Below are positions 1 through 5,122 of a DNA stretch of 6,579 nt, one piece after another (within the stretch, counting starts at the first letter, position 1; every line of letters starts with the position of its first letter). Below the pieces are notes generated by a model. It searched no databases, was not told the DNA's origin, and worked only from the letters and a program-made list of their open reading frames with translations. This DNA is from an uncultured Roseburia sp. (lineage in GTDB: Bacteria > Bacillota > Clostridia > Lachnospirales > Lachnospiraceae): NCBI GenBank assembly GCA_905206195.1, contig CAJLGN010000079.1, positions 1 through 6,579 on the forward strand, in the 5' to 3' direction. The translations under genes were made by a program, and so were the position numbers.

Positions 1-147
1 GGTGTTGATGACATAGACGTCCGCATACTCCGTAAAAGGAACGATCTCATAGCCTGCGCTCTCCAAGCTCTGCTGCATTGCCTCCGTCTCGTACGCGTTC
101 ACCTTACATCCTAAATTGTGCAATGCTGCTCTTTTCATATTTTTCAT
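1..147 (-). CDS. mtaB: MtaB, tRNA t6A37 methylthiotransferase (N-terminus only; runs off the left edge)
   Basis: These are the first 49 codons of a radical-SAM methylthiotransferase. MtaB converts t6A at position 37 of ANN-decoding tRNAs to ms2t6A, using two [4Fe-4S] clusters in the cytoplasm. The sequence shows the start of the N-terminal UPF0004/MTTase domain: ALHNLGCKVNAYETEAM at residues 7-23, with Cys14 as the first of the three cysteines expected to bind the auxiliary cluster, and then a DVYVINT strand at residues 43-49. In the family a second cysteine follows almost immediately, which would be just outside the window. The ALHNLGCKVN wording fits MtaB better than MiaB or RimO. The ATG at 145-147 is chosen because GGAG lies 5 nt upstream; the next in-frame ATG (136-138) is too far from it. 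No upstream minus-strand gene abuts it: the HPr-like gene lies divergently next door. The radical-SAM and TRAM domains are not visible. Confidence 0.93.
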   Translation of the reverse strand, partial: MKNMKRAALHNLGCKVNAYETEAMQQSLESAGYEIVPFTEYADVYVINT

Positions 148-177
148 TGTTTCTCCACTTTTCACTTGCTTTTAATG

Positions 178-206
178 TTGACTTTTCCACAAAAAACCAT
201 TACTAT
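178..206 (+). promoter_or_regulatory. sigma-A-type promoter for the HPr-like gene
   Basis: TTGACT (178-183, 5/6 to the -35 consensus) and TACTAT (201-206, 4/6 to the -10 consensus) are separated by the ideal 17 nt in an AT-rich stretch. Transcription would start near 213 and give a leader of about 35 nt. An overlapping TATAAA (204-209) would need a 20-nt spacer and is a worse fit. Confidence 0.6.
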
Positions 207-228
207 AAAATTATGTTGAAACAGTTAA
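202..228 (-). promoter_or_regulatory. possible promoter for mtaB
   Basis: On the minus strand, TATAGT (202-207) is a 5/6 match to the -10 consensus. TTAACT (223-228) is a weak -35 candidate with a short 15-nt spacer. A start here would give a leader of about 50-55 nt before mtaB. It overlaps the -10 region of the opposing HPr promoter, so the two could compete. The poor spacing keeps this tentative; mtaB might instead be transcribed by read-through from thiI. Confidence 0.3.
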
Positions 229-232
229 TCTT

Positions 233-239
233 AAGGAGG
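233..239 (+). promoter_or_regulatory. ribosome binding site of the HPr-like gene
   Basis: AAGGAGG lies 9 nt before the ATG at 249-251. It fixes the start of the 76-residue protein. The same open frame extends left to 78 without a comparable site, and that extension crosses the divergent mtaB start, so it is not coding. Confidence 0.85.
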
Positions 240-248
240 TTTTTTATC

Positions 249-479
249 ATGAAAACAGTACAGATTTCTTTGAATTCGATTGACAAAGTGAAATCTTTCG
301 TCAATGCGATTACGCAGTATGAATTCGATTTCGATTTAATTTCTGGCAGATACGTCATCGATGCAAAGTCCATCATGGGTATCTTCAGTTTAGATTTATC
401 CAAACCGATTGACCTCGCAATCCACGGCGAGGACAACACGGACGAGATTATGGAGACCTTAAAGCCATATTTAATCTAA
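249..479 (+). CDS. HPr-like protein lacking the catalytic histidine
   Basis: This is a 76-residue cytoplasmic protein of the HPr/PtsH fold. The middle matches the regulatory half of HPr clearly: GRYVIDAKSIMGIFSLDLSK (residues 33-52) corresponds to the conserved KSIMGVMSL region. Ser41 is in the place of the regulatory Ser46 that HPr kinase phosphorylates in Firmicutes. The end (DNTDEIMETLKPYLI) fits the last HPr helix. The N-terminal active-site loop does not fit: where HPr has a GIHARPA-type sequence with His15, this protein has SIDKVKSF, and its only histidine is His59. It therefore cannot carry PTS phosphate in the usual way. B. subtilis Crh also lacks His15 but keeps Ser46, so a regulatory role is plausible; this is inference. 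At 76 residues it is about ten shorter than typical HPr. It is monocistronic, with its own promoter, ribosome binding site and terminator, and is the only plus-strand gene here. No PTS genes are nearby. Confidence 0.85.
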   Translation: MKTVQISLNSIDKVKSFVNAITQYEFDFDLISGRYVIDAKSIMGIFSLDLSKPIDLAIHGEDNTDEIMETLKPYLI

Positions 480-489
480 TCCGATTTGG

Positions 490-521
490 AACCGCAGGAG
501 ACTTCCCCCTGCGGTTTTTTT
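490..521 (+). terminator. intrinsic terminator of the HPr-like gene
   Basis: A perfect 9-bp GC-rich stem pairs AACCGCAGG (490-498) with CCTGCGGTT (508-516) around a 9-nt loop. It is followed by a run of seven T (515-521, partly in the stem) and starts 11 nt after the stop codon. On the minus strand no T-run follows the stem, so it should act mainly in the plus direction. Confidence 0.9.
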
Positions 522-593
522 GTGCCATTTCGGAGCGTGCATCCAACTGCGCTGAAAGCGCAAAGGCACTGTCTGAATGATTTCCAACAGCGC
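522..593. repeat. structured spacer downstream of thiI: nested hairpins and a short direct repeat
   Basis: This spacer holds a compact hairpin, TGCGCT (548-553) / AGCGCA (557-562) with a 3-nt loop. The hairpin is enclosed by the pair GTGCC (522-526) / GGCAC (565-569). A second CAGCGC (588-593) can pair instead with GCGCTG (549-554), giving an alternative fold. The ten bases CCAACTGCGC (543-552) recur as CCAACAGCGC (584-593). No T-run follows on the minus strand, so this does not look like a standard thiI terminator. It may be a dispersed palindromic element, but that is inference only. Confidence 0.45.
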
Positions 594-610
594 CGTGCAA
601 CGATATCTTT

Positions 611-1795
611 TTACCCTTCCACACGAATCACTTCCACCGTCTCAATCGCCGCCTGCATCAGATCATCCATCTTCTCCTCCAGCTTCTTCTCGTCATTTTT
701 TATGACGTTTAAACTCGGCTTTGTTACCGGGTGCTTCGCCACAAAAATCGTACAGCAGTCCTCATACGGGAGAATAGATGTCTCGTAAGCGTCAATTTTC
801 TCCGAAATTTCCACGATCTCCTGCTTGTCAAAGCCTATCAGCGGACGGTACACCGGAATCGTACACACCTCGTTTGTCGCCGCCAAAGACTGCATAGTCT
901 GGCTCGCCACCTGCCCGATGCTCTCCCCCGTGATCAGCCCAAGACACTTATTTTCCTTTGCAAAATGCTCCGCCAGCTTCATCATATAGCGGCGCATGAT
1001 AATTGTCAGCGCCTCGTGCGGGCACTGCTCGTAAATGTAGAGCTGGATATCCGTAAAATTGACAATGTGCAGGTTGATTGGACCGGAATATTTTGCCACA
1101 ATTTTTGCCAGATCCACGACCTTTTGCTTCGCGCGCTCCGATGTGTAGGGCGGCGCGTGAAAATAAGTCGCATCGATGGCGACGCCGCGCTTTGCAATCA
1201 TGTAGCCCGCCACCGGACTGTCAATTCCGCCGGACAAGAGAAGCATCGCCTTTCCGTTGGTTCCGACCGGCATTCCTCCCGGCCCCGGAATGATGGTTGA
1301 ATAGAGGTTGATCTGATCGCGGATCTCAATGTTTAACATCACATCCGGCTTGTGCACATCCACGCGCATCTGCGGGAATGCAGCTAAGATACGCTCCCCC
1401 AGCTTCGCGTTGATCTCCATAGATTCCAGCGGATAATTTTTTCTCGCACGGCGCGCGTTGACCTTGAATGAAAAATGCTTGTCCCGATACATCTGGTCAA
1501 TGTAGTGAATCACTTCCTCTGCGAGCTTCTCAAATCCCTCATCCTTCAAAATTACGACCGGGCAGATTCCAACAATTCCAAAAATGCATTTCAGCGCACC
1601 CACCGCCTCGTCAAAATCATAATGGCCTTCCATCTCCACGTAGATTCTTCCCTGCTCCTTGCGGATTTTAAATGTCCCGTCCACCTTTTTGAGCGCGTGG
1701 TTCATCTGAGAAACCAACGCGTCCTCAAAAAGATATCGATTCTTCCCCTTGATCGCAATTTCTGCATATTTGATTAAGAATGCTTTGTATGTCAT
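611..1795 (-). CDS. thiI: ThiI, tRNA 4-thiouridine synthase (rhodanese-less type)
   Basis: ThiI adenylates U8 of tRNA and replaces its oxygen with sulfur to give s4U. In some bacteria it also feeds sulfur to thiazole synthesis. The 394-residue protein shows the ThiI N-terminal ferredoxin-like region, a THUMP domain at about residues 60-165, and the GPGGMPVGTNGKAMLLLSGG linker into a PP-loop ATP pyrophosphatase domain with SGGIDSP at 188-194. A Cys-Cys pair (347-348, in YEDCC) lies where E. coli ThiI carries Cys344; that equivalence is inferred. There is no C-terminal rhodanese domain. The length is near that of the ~400-residue Bacillus form, not the ~480-residue E. coli form. Sulfur delivery therefore probably comes directly from the desulfurase encoded upstream. 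The start at 1795 is set by AGGAG 6 nt away and by family alignment (MTYKAFLIKYAEIAIKGKN); an upstream ATG at 1835-1837 would place its first codons in a repeat. Confidence 0.96.
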   Translation of the reverse strand: MTYKAFLIKYAEIAIKGKNRYLFEDALVSQMNHALKKVDGTFKIRKEQGRIYVEMEGHYDFDEAVGALKCIFGIVGICPVVILKDEGFEKLAEEVIHYIDQMYRDKHFSFKVNARRARKNYPLESMEINAKLGERILAAFPQMRVDVHKPDVMLNIEIRDQINLYSTIIPGPGGMPVGTNGKAMLLLSGGIDSPVAGYMIAKRGVAIDATYFHAPPYTSERAKQKVVDLAKIVAKYSGPINLHIVNFTDIQLYIYEQCPHEALTIIMRRYMMKLAEHFAKENKCLGLITGESIGQVASQTMQSLAATNEVCTIPVYRPLIGFDKQEIVEISEKIDAYETSILPYEDCCTIFVAKHPVTKPSLNVIKNDEKKLEEKMDDLMQAAIETVEVIRVEG

Positions 1796-1801
1796 GTGAT
1801 A

Positions 1802-1809
1802 CTCCTTTT
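1802..1809 (-). promoter_or_regulatory. ribosome binding site of thiI
   Basis: AAAAGGAG on the minus strand lies 6 nt before the ATG at 1793-1795. It selects this start over the longer open frame beginning at 1837, whose first codons fall in repeat sequence. Confidence 0.8.
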
Positions 1810-1818
1810 CTTGTCTGG

Positions 1819-1843
1819 AGGCTGTTGTAAAATGCAAATTTCA
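1819..1843 (+). repeat. 25-nt repeat related to an arm of the 4979-5086 palindrome
   Basis: The sequence starting AGGCTGTTGTAAAATGC and continuing into AAATTTCA matches the reverse complement of 5062-5086 at 22 of 25 positions. The three differences are consecutive (TGT here, CAC there). It lies just upstream of the thiI ribosome binding site. I found no matching opposite arm nearby, so this looks like one end of a related element or a decayed copy. Confidence 0.7.
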
Positions 1844-1921
1844 CAATCGACTTCCGCACAATCTCAGCAAGAAGCGCTCCGACATAAACCGAAACGCAGA
1901 GAATTCCTGTTAAAATGCTAC

Positions 1922-1971
1922 GGAAACGACAGTTTCCTATCAGAGCGCCTCCGATGCGGGTCCGCTCTGAT
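1922..1971. repeat. two adjacent stem-loops just after the cysteine desulfurase gene
   Basis: GGAAAC (1922-1927) pairs with GTTTCC (1932-1937) around a 4-nt loop. Directly next to it, ATCAGAGCG (1939-1947) pairs perfectly with CGCTCTGAT (1963-1971) over 9 bp with a 15-nt loop. The second stem abuts the desulfurase stop codon (1972-1974). On the minus strand no T-run follows either stem, so neither is a typical intrinsic terminator. They could protect the 3' end of the upstream message, cause partial termination, or be part of an inserted element filling the 176-bp spacer. Confidence 0.6.
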
Positions 1972-3126
1972 TTAGTGTCTGATAAATTTTCGCCGGAACG
2001 GTATGATTTCCCGCATCCTCTCCACCGCATAATCTACTTCCCCCTCCGTCGTATTCACGGAAAAGCTGATGCGAATGGTCGATTCCAGCTGCTTTTTCGG
2101 CAACCCGATCGCCTGCAGCGTGCGGCTTGGTGCCGGCTTATTGGAGGAGCATGCGCTTCCCGCTGACACGTAGATGCCGTATTCCTCGAGGGAGTGCAGC
2201 ATAACCTCGCTGCGGACGTCCTCGATGCTTATGCTGACGATCTGCGGCGCAGACTCCCTGCCCATCTTCCCATTCACGCAAACACCCGGAATCTGCATCA
2301 CCCCGTCGATAAACCGCTGTTTTATCTGATACATATGATCGATCTTTTGATCCAAATTTTCATAAATTTCCGCCGAAGCCTCGCCGAGCGCTGCCGCTCC
2401 CGGAACATTTTCTGTGCCGGAGCGCATACTCTTTTGCTGCCCGCCTCCATACATGATCGGCTTCACTTTGACCTTGTCGCGGATATAAAGAAAGCCCGTT
2501 CCCTTCGGCGCATGGATTTTATGGCCGCTGACAGATAGCAGATCGATGCCCAATTTTTTCGGATAAATACGAAATTTACCGTACGCCTGAATTGCATCGA
2601 CGTGTAGCAGGGTGCCTGGATTCTTTTCCTTGATGACCCGCGCCACCTCCTCCACCGGCTCGATCGCGCCGATCTCATTGTTCACCATCATCATGGATAC
2701 CAATACCGTATCCTCCCGAATTGCGCCGCGCAGCTCGTCAATCGAAATCACACCGTCTTCATCCACCCCAAGCCATGTGATCTCATAGCCAAGCTCCTCC
2801 AAATATGCAAGCGGTGCATTGACGGAGGGGTGCTCAATTCCGGTTGTGATGATGTGTCTGCCTGCCCGCGGATTCGCGAGGGCACCGCCGATTAACGCCA
2901 TGTTGTTGGACTCCGTCCCGCCGGAGGTAAAGACAAGCTCCTTCTCCTCGACCTTTAAGGTCTTTGCGATTTTTTCCCGCGCCTCTCGCAGATAATCCTC
3001 AGCATTTTTCCCCATGTTGTGCAGGGAGGACGGGTTTCCGTAGTCCTCTGTCAAAACCTGCACCATCACATTCTTCGCTCGCTCACTGCAGCGCGTGGTC
3101 GCAGAATTGTCCAAATATACTTCCAT
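1972..3126 (-). CDS. cysteine desulfurase (NifS/IscS-like), probable sulfur donor to ThiI
   Basis: This PLP-dependent aminotransferase class V enzyme takes sulfur from L-cysteine, releases alanine, and carries the sulfur as an enzyme persulfide. The 384 residues show the N-terminal VYLDNSATT (3-11), SGGTESNN (68-75), EHP with His99 expected to stack on PLP, HVDAIQAYGK with Asp177, the PLP lysine Lys203 in SGHKIHAPKG, GGGQQKSMRSGTEN (227-240), and the persulfide cysteine Cys326 in SAGSACSS (321-328). The full set of active-site residues is present. Its position in the thiI operon, away from any iscU/sufU-type gene, suggests a role in tRNA thiolation like the NifZ-ThiI pair of B. subtilis; a wider role in Fe-S assembly cannot be excluded. 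The start has an AGAGGAG site (3134-3140) 7 nt upstream, inside the end of rsmE, only 4 bp from the rsmE stop, so translation is probably coupled. The symbol is left open because nifS, iscS and nifZ-type enzymes cannot be separated by eye. Confidence 0.95.
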   Translation of the reverse strand: MEVYLDNSATTRCSERAKNVMVQVLTEDYGNPSSLHNMGKNAEDYLREAREKIAKTLKVEEKELVFTSGGTESNNMALIGGALANPRAGRHIITTGIEHPSVNAPLAYLEELGYEITWLGVDEDGVISIDELRGAIREDTVLVSMMMVNNEIGAIEPVEEVARVIKEKNPGTLLHVDAIQAYGKFRIYPKKLGIDLLSVSGHKIHAPKGTGFLYIRDKVKVKPIMYGGGQQKSMRSGTENVPGAAALGEASAEIYENLDQKIDHMYQIKQRFIDGVMQIPGVCVNGKMGRESAPQIVSISIEDVRSEVMLHSLEEYGIYVSAGSACSSNKPAPSRTLQAIGLPKKQLESTIRISFSVNTTEGEVDYAVERMREIIPFRRKFIRH

Positions 3127-3130
3127 CTAT

Positions 3131-3880
3131 CTACTCCTCTATCCGGCACTCCATATGATACATCAATATTGCAAGAGCCGTAAGCCCCGCCGTCTCCGTC
3201 CGCAAAATACGCTTCCCCAGAGAAATAAGCTCCATCCCAGCCTCTTTCGCCAGCGCAATCTCGTCATCTGCAAACCCGCCCTCCGGACCGATAAAAATAC
3301 CGATGCTCTGTCCCGGGCGTATCGACTCGATCGCCTCCCTGGTCGCTGCCATGCCCCGCGCACTCTCGTAAGGCACCAGCTTCACCTCCATCTCCCCCGC
3401 AAGTGCAATCGCCCGCCTATAGTCCATAGGCTCGTGGACTGTGGGAATCAAGCTTCGCTTGGGCTGCTTTGCGGCGCTCTTTGCAATCTCCTGCCACCGC
3501 TGCGTCTTCGCCGCAGCCTTTTTTTCATCCATCTTCACCACACAGTTCTTCATCGCCACCGGAATGATCTCGCACGCCCCAAGCTCCACCCCCTTTTGGA
3601 TGATAAGTTCCATCTTATCACTCTTTGGGAGTCCTTGGAAGAGGCAGATTCGGTTCGGCAACTCCGTGTCCTCCACATCGGCGGTGAGTATCTCCGCCTG
3701 CACGCACATCTCCCCAATCTCAGCCAGTCTGCAGAGATAATTCTTCCCGGATGCTGTGCTGATACGGACCTTTTCTCCCGCCCTCATGCGGAGCACATTG
3801 CGGATATGATTGACGTCGCCGCCCTCGATAGTCACGCTCAAATCCCCGACCTGAAAATCCTCCACAAAAAACTGATACAT
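3131..3880 (-). CDS. rsmE: RsmE, 16S rRNA m3U1498 methyltransferase
   Basis: RsmE methylates N3 of U1498 in 16S rRNA, near the decoding site of the assembled 30S subunit, using S-adenosylmethionine. The 249-residue protein has the usual layout: an N-terminal PUA-like RNA-binding domain (about residues 1-70, with HIRNVLRMRAGEKV at 25-38), then a SPOUT methyltransferase domain. The deep-knot motifs are IGPEGGF (197-203) and LGKRILRTETAG (221-232), the standard RsmE signature, preceded by LFQGLPKSDKMELIIQKGVELG (given here as positions 80-101). Length is normal for the family. The start at 3880 is chosen because GGAGG (3887-3891) lies 6 nt upstream and the protein then begins MYQFFVED, as expected; the open frame continues 26 codons further into prmA without family similarity. 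It starts 1 bp after the prmA stop codon, so the two genes are surely co-transcribed. Confidence 0.97.
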   Translation of the reverse strand: MYQFFVEDFQVGDLSVTIEGGDVNHIRNVLRMRAGEKVRISTASGKNYLCRLAEIGEMCVQAEILTADVEDTELPNRICLFQGLPKSDKMELIIQKGVELGACEIIPVAMKNCVVKMDEKKAAAKTQRWQEIAKSAAKQPKRSLIPTVHEPMDYRRAIALAGEMEVKLVPYESARGMAATREAIESIRPGQSIGIFIGPEGGFADDEIALAKEAGMELISLGKRILRTETAGLTALAILMYHMECRIEE

Positions 3881-3881
3881 A

Positions 3882-4871
3882 TTAATCCTCCGGCTTGCGC
3901 GCCGTGATATTAACCCACTCGCCCTGGTGATTGATCTCTGTGATTTCAAGCCCCGCATCTTCCATCGCCGTCATCACTTCTTTTTCTTTAAAATCGATGA
4001 TGCCCGAAGTAATAAAATAACCGCCCTTCTTTAAGCGGGACGGAATCACAGACGCCATCGGAATGATAACGTCCGCGAGGATGTTTGCCACCACAATATC
4101 GTACTCCTCCGTTCCGACCTTCCGCTGCAGATGCGCATCGTCAATCAGGTTTCCAACATAAAAAGTGCCAAGTCCTGCATCCAGGTGATTGACCTCCATG
4201 TTCGCGCGCGTGGATGTCATACAGTCCGCATCCAGATCTGTGCCCACCACCTCCGATGCGCCGAGCTTTAGCGCCACGATGGACAGGATGCCGCTGCCAC
4301 AGCCGACGTCAAGCACCTTCGGCGCCCTGTTTTGCGGTGTGTAGTCCGCATTGCCCCGTATATACTTTAAAAGCTGGCGAATACAAAGCTGCGTCGTCTC
4401 GTGCTTTCCAGTTCCAAAGGACACACCTGGATCAATCTCAATCAAAAACTTGTCCGCGTCCTTTTCCTCGAGCTCCTCCCAGGTCGGCTTGATCAAGATA
4501 TCGTCAATATAGAAAGAAGTGAAAAATTTCTTCCAGTTGTTGATCCAGTCCAGATCCTCGGTCTGATCGGAAGTGATCACGCCGCTCCCGACATCCACAA
4601 TTTCCCGCAGCTTTTCAAGCGCCATTCTGACCTGCTTTAACAGTTCCGTGTAGTCCTGCCCGTTCTCCTCCAGATAAAAGCTGACGTGACTCACGCCGTC
4701 GTCCGGCGGAAGTTCCGGCAGAAAATCGATGAACATATCCGCCTGATCCTCCCGCGAAAGAGGGATATTGTCCTCAATCTCAACGCCCTCGATGTCTAGC
4801 TCCATCAACATGGAACTCATGTAATCCTCGGCCGCGGTGGTCGTCTCTATCGTGTATTTATTCCACTTCAT
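3882..4871 (-). CDS. prmA: PrmA, ribosomal protein L11 methyltransferase
   Basis: PrmA trimethylates lysines and the N-terminus of ribosomal protein L11 using S-adenosylmethionine. The 329-residue product has the expected two parts: an N-terminal L11-recognition domain (about 1-100) and a class I Rossmann methyltransferase domain. Visible signatures are DPGVSFGTGKHETTQLC (147-163), motif I LDVGCGSGILSI (187-198), the acidic GTDLDADC (210-217) expected to bind the SAM ribose, and the catalytic-region motif VVANILADVI (260-269) followed by FITSGIIDFKEKEV (286-299). It is slightly longer than E. coli PrmA (about 293 residues), partly through a charged segment, EELEEKDADKFL, at 132-143. The start at 4871 has AAAGGAG 7 nt upstream; the open frame runs on to 5003, through the promoter, without family similarity. 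This is the first gene of the minus-strand operon prmA-rsmE-desulfurase-thiI. Confidence 0.97.
   Translation of the reverse strand: MKWNKYTIETTTAAEDYMSSMLMELDIEGVEIEDNIPLSREDQADMFIDFLPELPPDDGVSHVSFYLEENGQDYTELLKQVRMALEKLREIVDVGSGVITSDQTEDLDWINNWKKFFTSFYIDDILIKPTWEELEEKDADKFLIEIDPGVSFGTGKHETTQLCIRQLLKYIRGNADYTPQNRAPKVLDVGCGSGILSIVALKLGASEVVGTDLDADCMTSTRANMEVNHLDAGLGTFYVGNLIDDAHLQRKVGTEEYDIVVANILADVIIPMASVIPSRLKKGGYFITSGIIDFKEKEVMTAMEDAGLEITEINHQGEWVNITARKPED
3887..3891 (-). promoter_or_regulatory. ribosome binding site of rsmE
   Basis: GGAGG sits within the last codons of prmA, 6 nt before the ATG at 3878-3880. It decides against the longer frame starting at 3958. Confidence 0.8.
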
Positions 4872-4878
4872 GAAAATT

Positions 4879-4885
4879 CTCCTTT
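4879..4885 (-). promoter_or_regulatory. ribosome binding site of prmA
   Basis: AAAGGAG lies 7 nt before the ATG at 4869-4871. It sets the prmA start and excludes the 44-codon upstream extension, which would run over the promoter. Confidence 0.8.
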
Positions 4886-4941
4886 GATCTGCCCTCGGCA
4901 CAAATGCTCTGCTTGCCCCACGGTGCATATTTCCACGAAAC

Positions 4942-4970
4942 ATACTAACACAAAATATCTGCGGTTGCAA
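4942..4970 (-). promoter_or_regulatory. sigma-A-type promoter of the prmA operon (extended -10)
   Basis: On the minus strand, TTGCAA (4965-4970, 4/6 to the -35 consensus) is followed after exactly 17 nt by TAGTAT (4942-4947, 4/6 to the -10 consensus). The bases before the -10 read TGT, giving an extended -10 (TGTTAGTAT). Transcription should begin near 4935, leaving a leader of about 60 nt before prmA. The -35 box is only 8 bp from the long palindrome at 4979. Confidence 0.7.
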
Positions 4971-4978
4971 ATGGAAAA

Positions 4979-5086
4979 GGGCTGCCGCAAAATGCTGTAT
5001 CAACCTGCAATTTCTGTGTGGTATCTATAAATTTCTTATAGACACTCCCAGAAGCTGAGGATGAAATTTGCATTTTGTGACAGCCT
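4979..5086. repeat. 108-bp imperfect palindrome (foldback, MITE-like element or long bidirectional terminator)
   Basis: The ends form an inverted repeat of 17 bp with 14 identities: GGGCTGCCGCAAAATGC at 4979-4995 against the reverse complement of 5070-5086. Most differences remain pairable as G-U in RNA. The arms keep matching inward: TATCAACCTGCAATTTCTGTG (from 4998) aligns with the complement of 5047-5067 with a few changes and a one-base gap. The tip is a separate stem, GTATCTATAA (5021-5030) with 5036-5045, 9 of 10 pairs. Outer and inner repeats share the same centre near 5033, so the segment is one long foldback. A short A-run (4975-4978) precedes it and a T-run (5090-5093) follows it, so in either direction the stem is followed by U residues. 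It may terminate the ABC operon. No target-site duplication is evident and it has no coding capacity. Confidence 0.75.
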
Positions 5087-5122
5087 GTCTTTTACGCTGT
5101 ACACCCAAAATATGCTCTGCTT

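Noticed and set aside
78..248. Upstream extension of the HPr-like gene in the same frame (57 codons)
   Set aside because: It runs over the divergent mtaB start and the HPr promoter; the AAGGAGG site at 233-239 points to the ATG at 249.
731..1300. Long plus-strand open frame (189 codons)
   Set aside because: It is antisense to thiI, whose frame is fully supported by family motifs; the composition is rich in Arg, His and Leu, as expected for a shadow frame.
1725..2030. Minus-strand open frame of 101 codons covering the whole desulfurase-thiI spacer, with a hydrophobic stretch in the middle
   Set aside because: It starts inside the desulfurase gene and ends inside thiI in a different frame, has no ribosome binding site of its own, and its middle is made of repeat and hairpin sequence.
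3095..3907. Plus-strand open frame of 270 codons
   Set aside because: It is antisense to rsmE and the end of the desulfurase; it has no recognisable motif and a skewed composition typical of a mirror frame.
4872..4935. Riboswitch or leader-peptide attenuator in the prmA leader
   Set aside because: The leader is only about 60 nt and shows no known aptamer core, no terminator stem with T-run and no convincing leader peptide.
4872..5003. Upstream extension of prmA in the same frame (44 codons)
   Set aside because: It overlaps the promoter and part of the palindrome, lacks a ribosome binding site, and does not resemble PrmA N-termini.
4979..5086. Complete insertion sequence
   Set aside because: There is no transposase and only about 70 bp between the inverted ends; no target-site duplication could be seen, so only a MITE-like or terminator-like reading remains.
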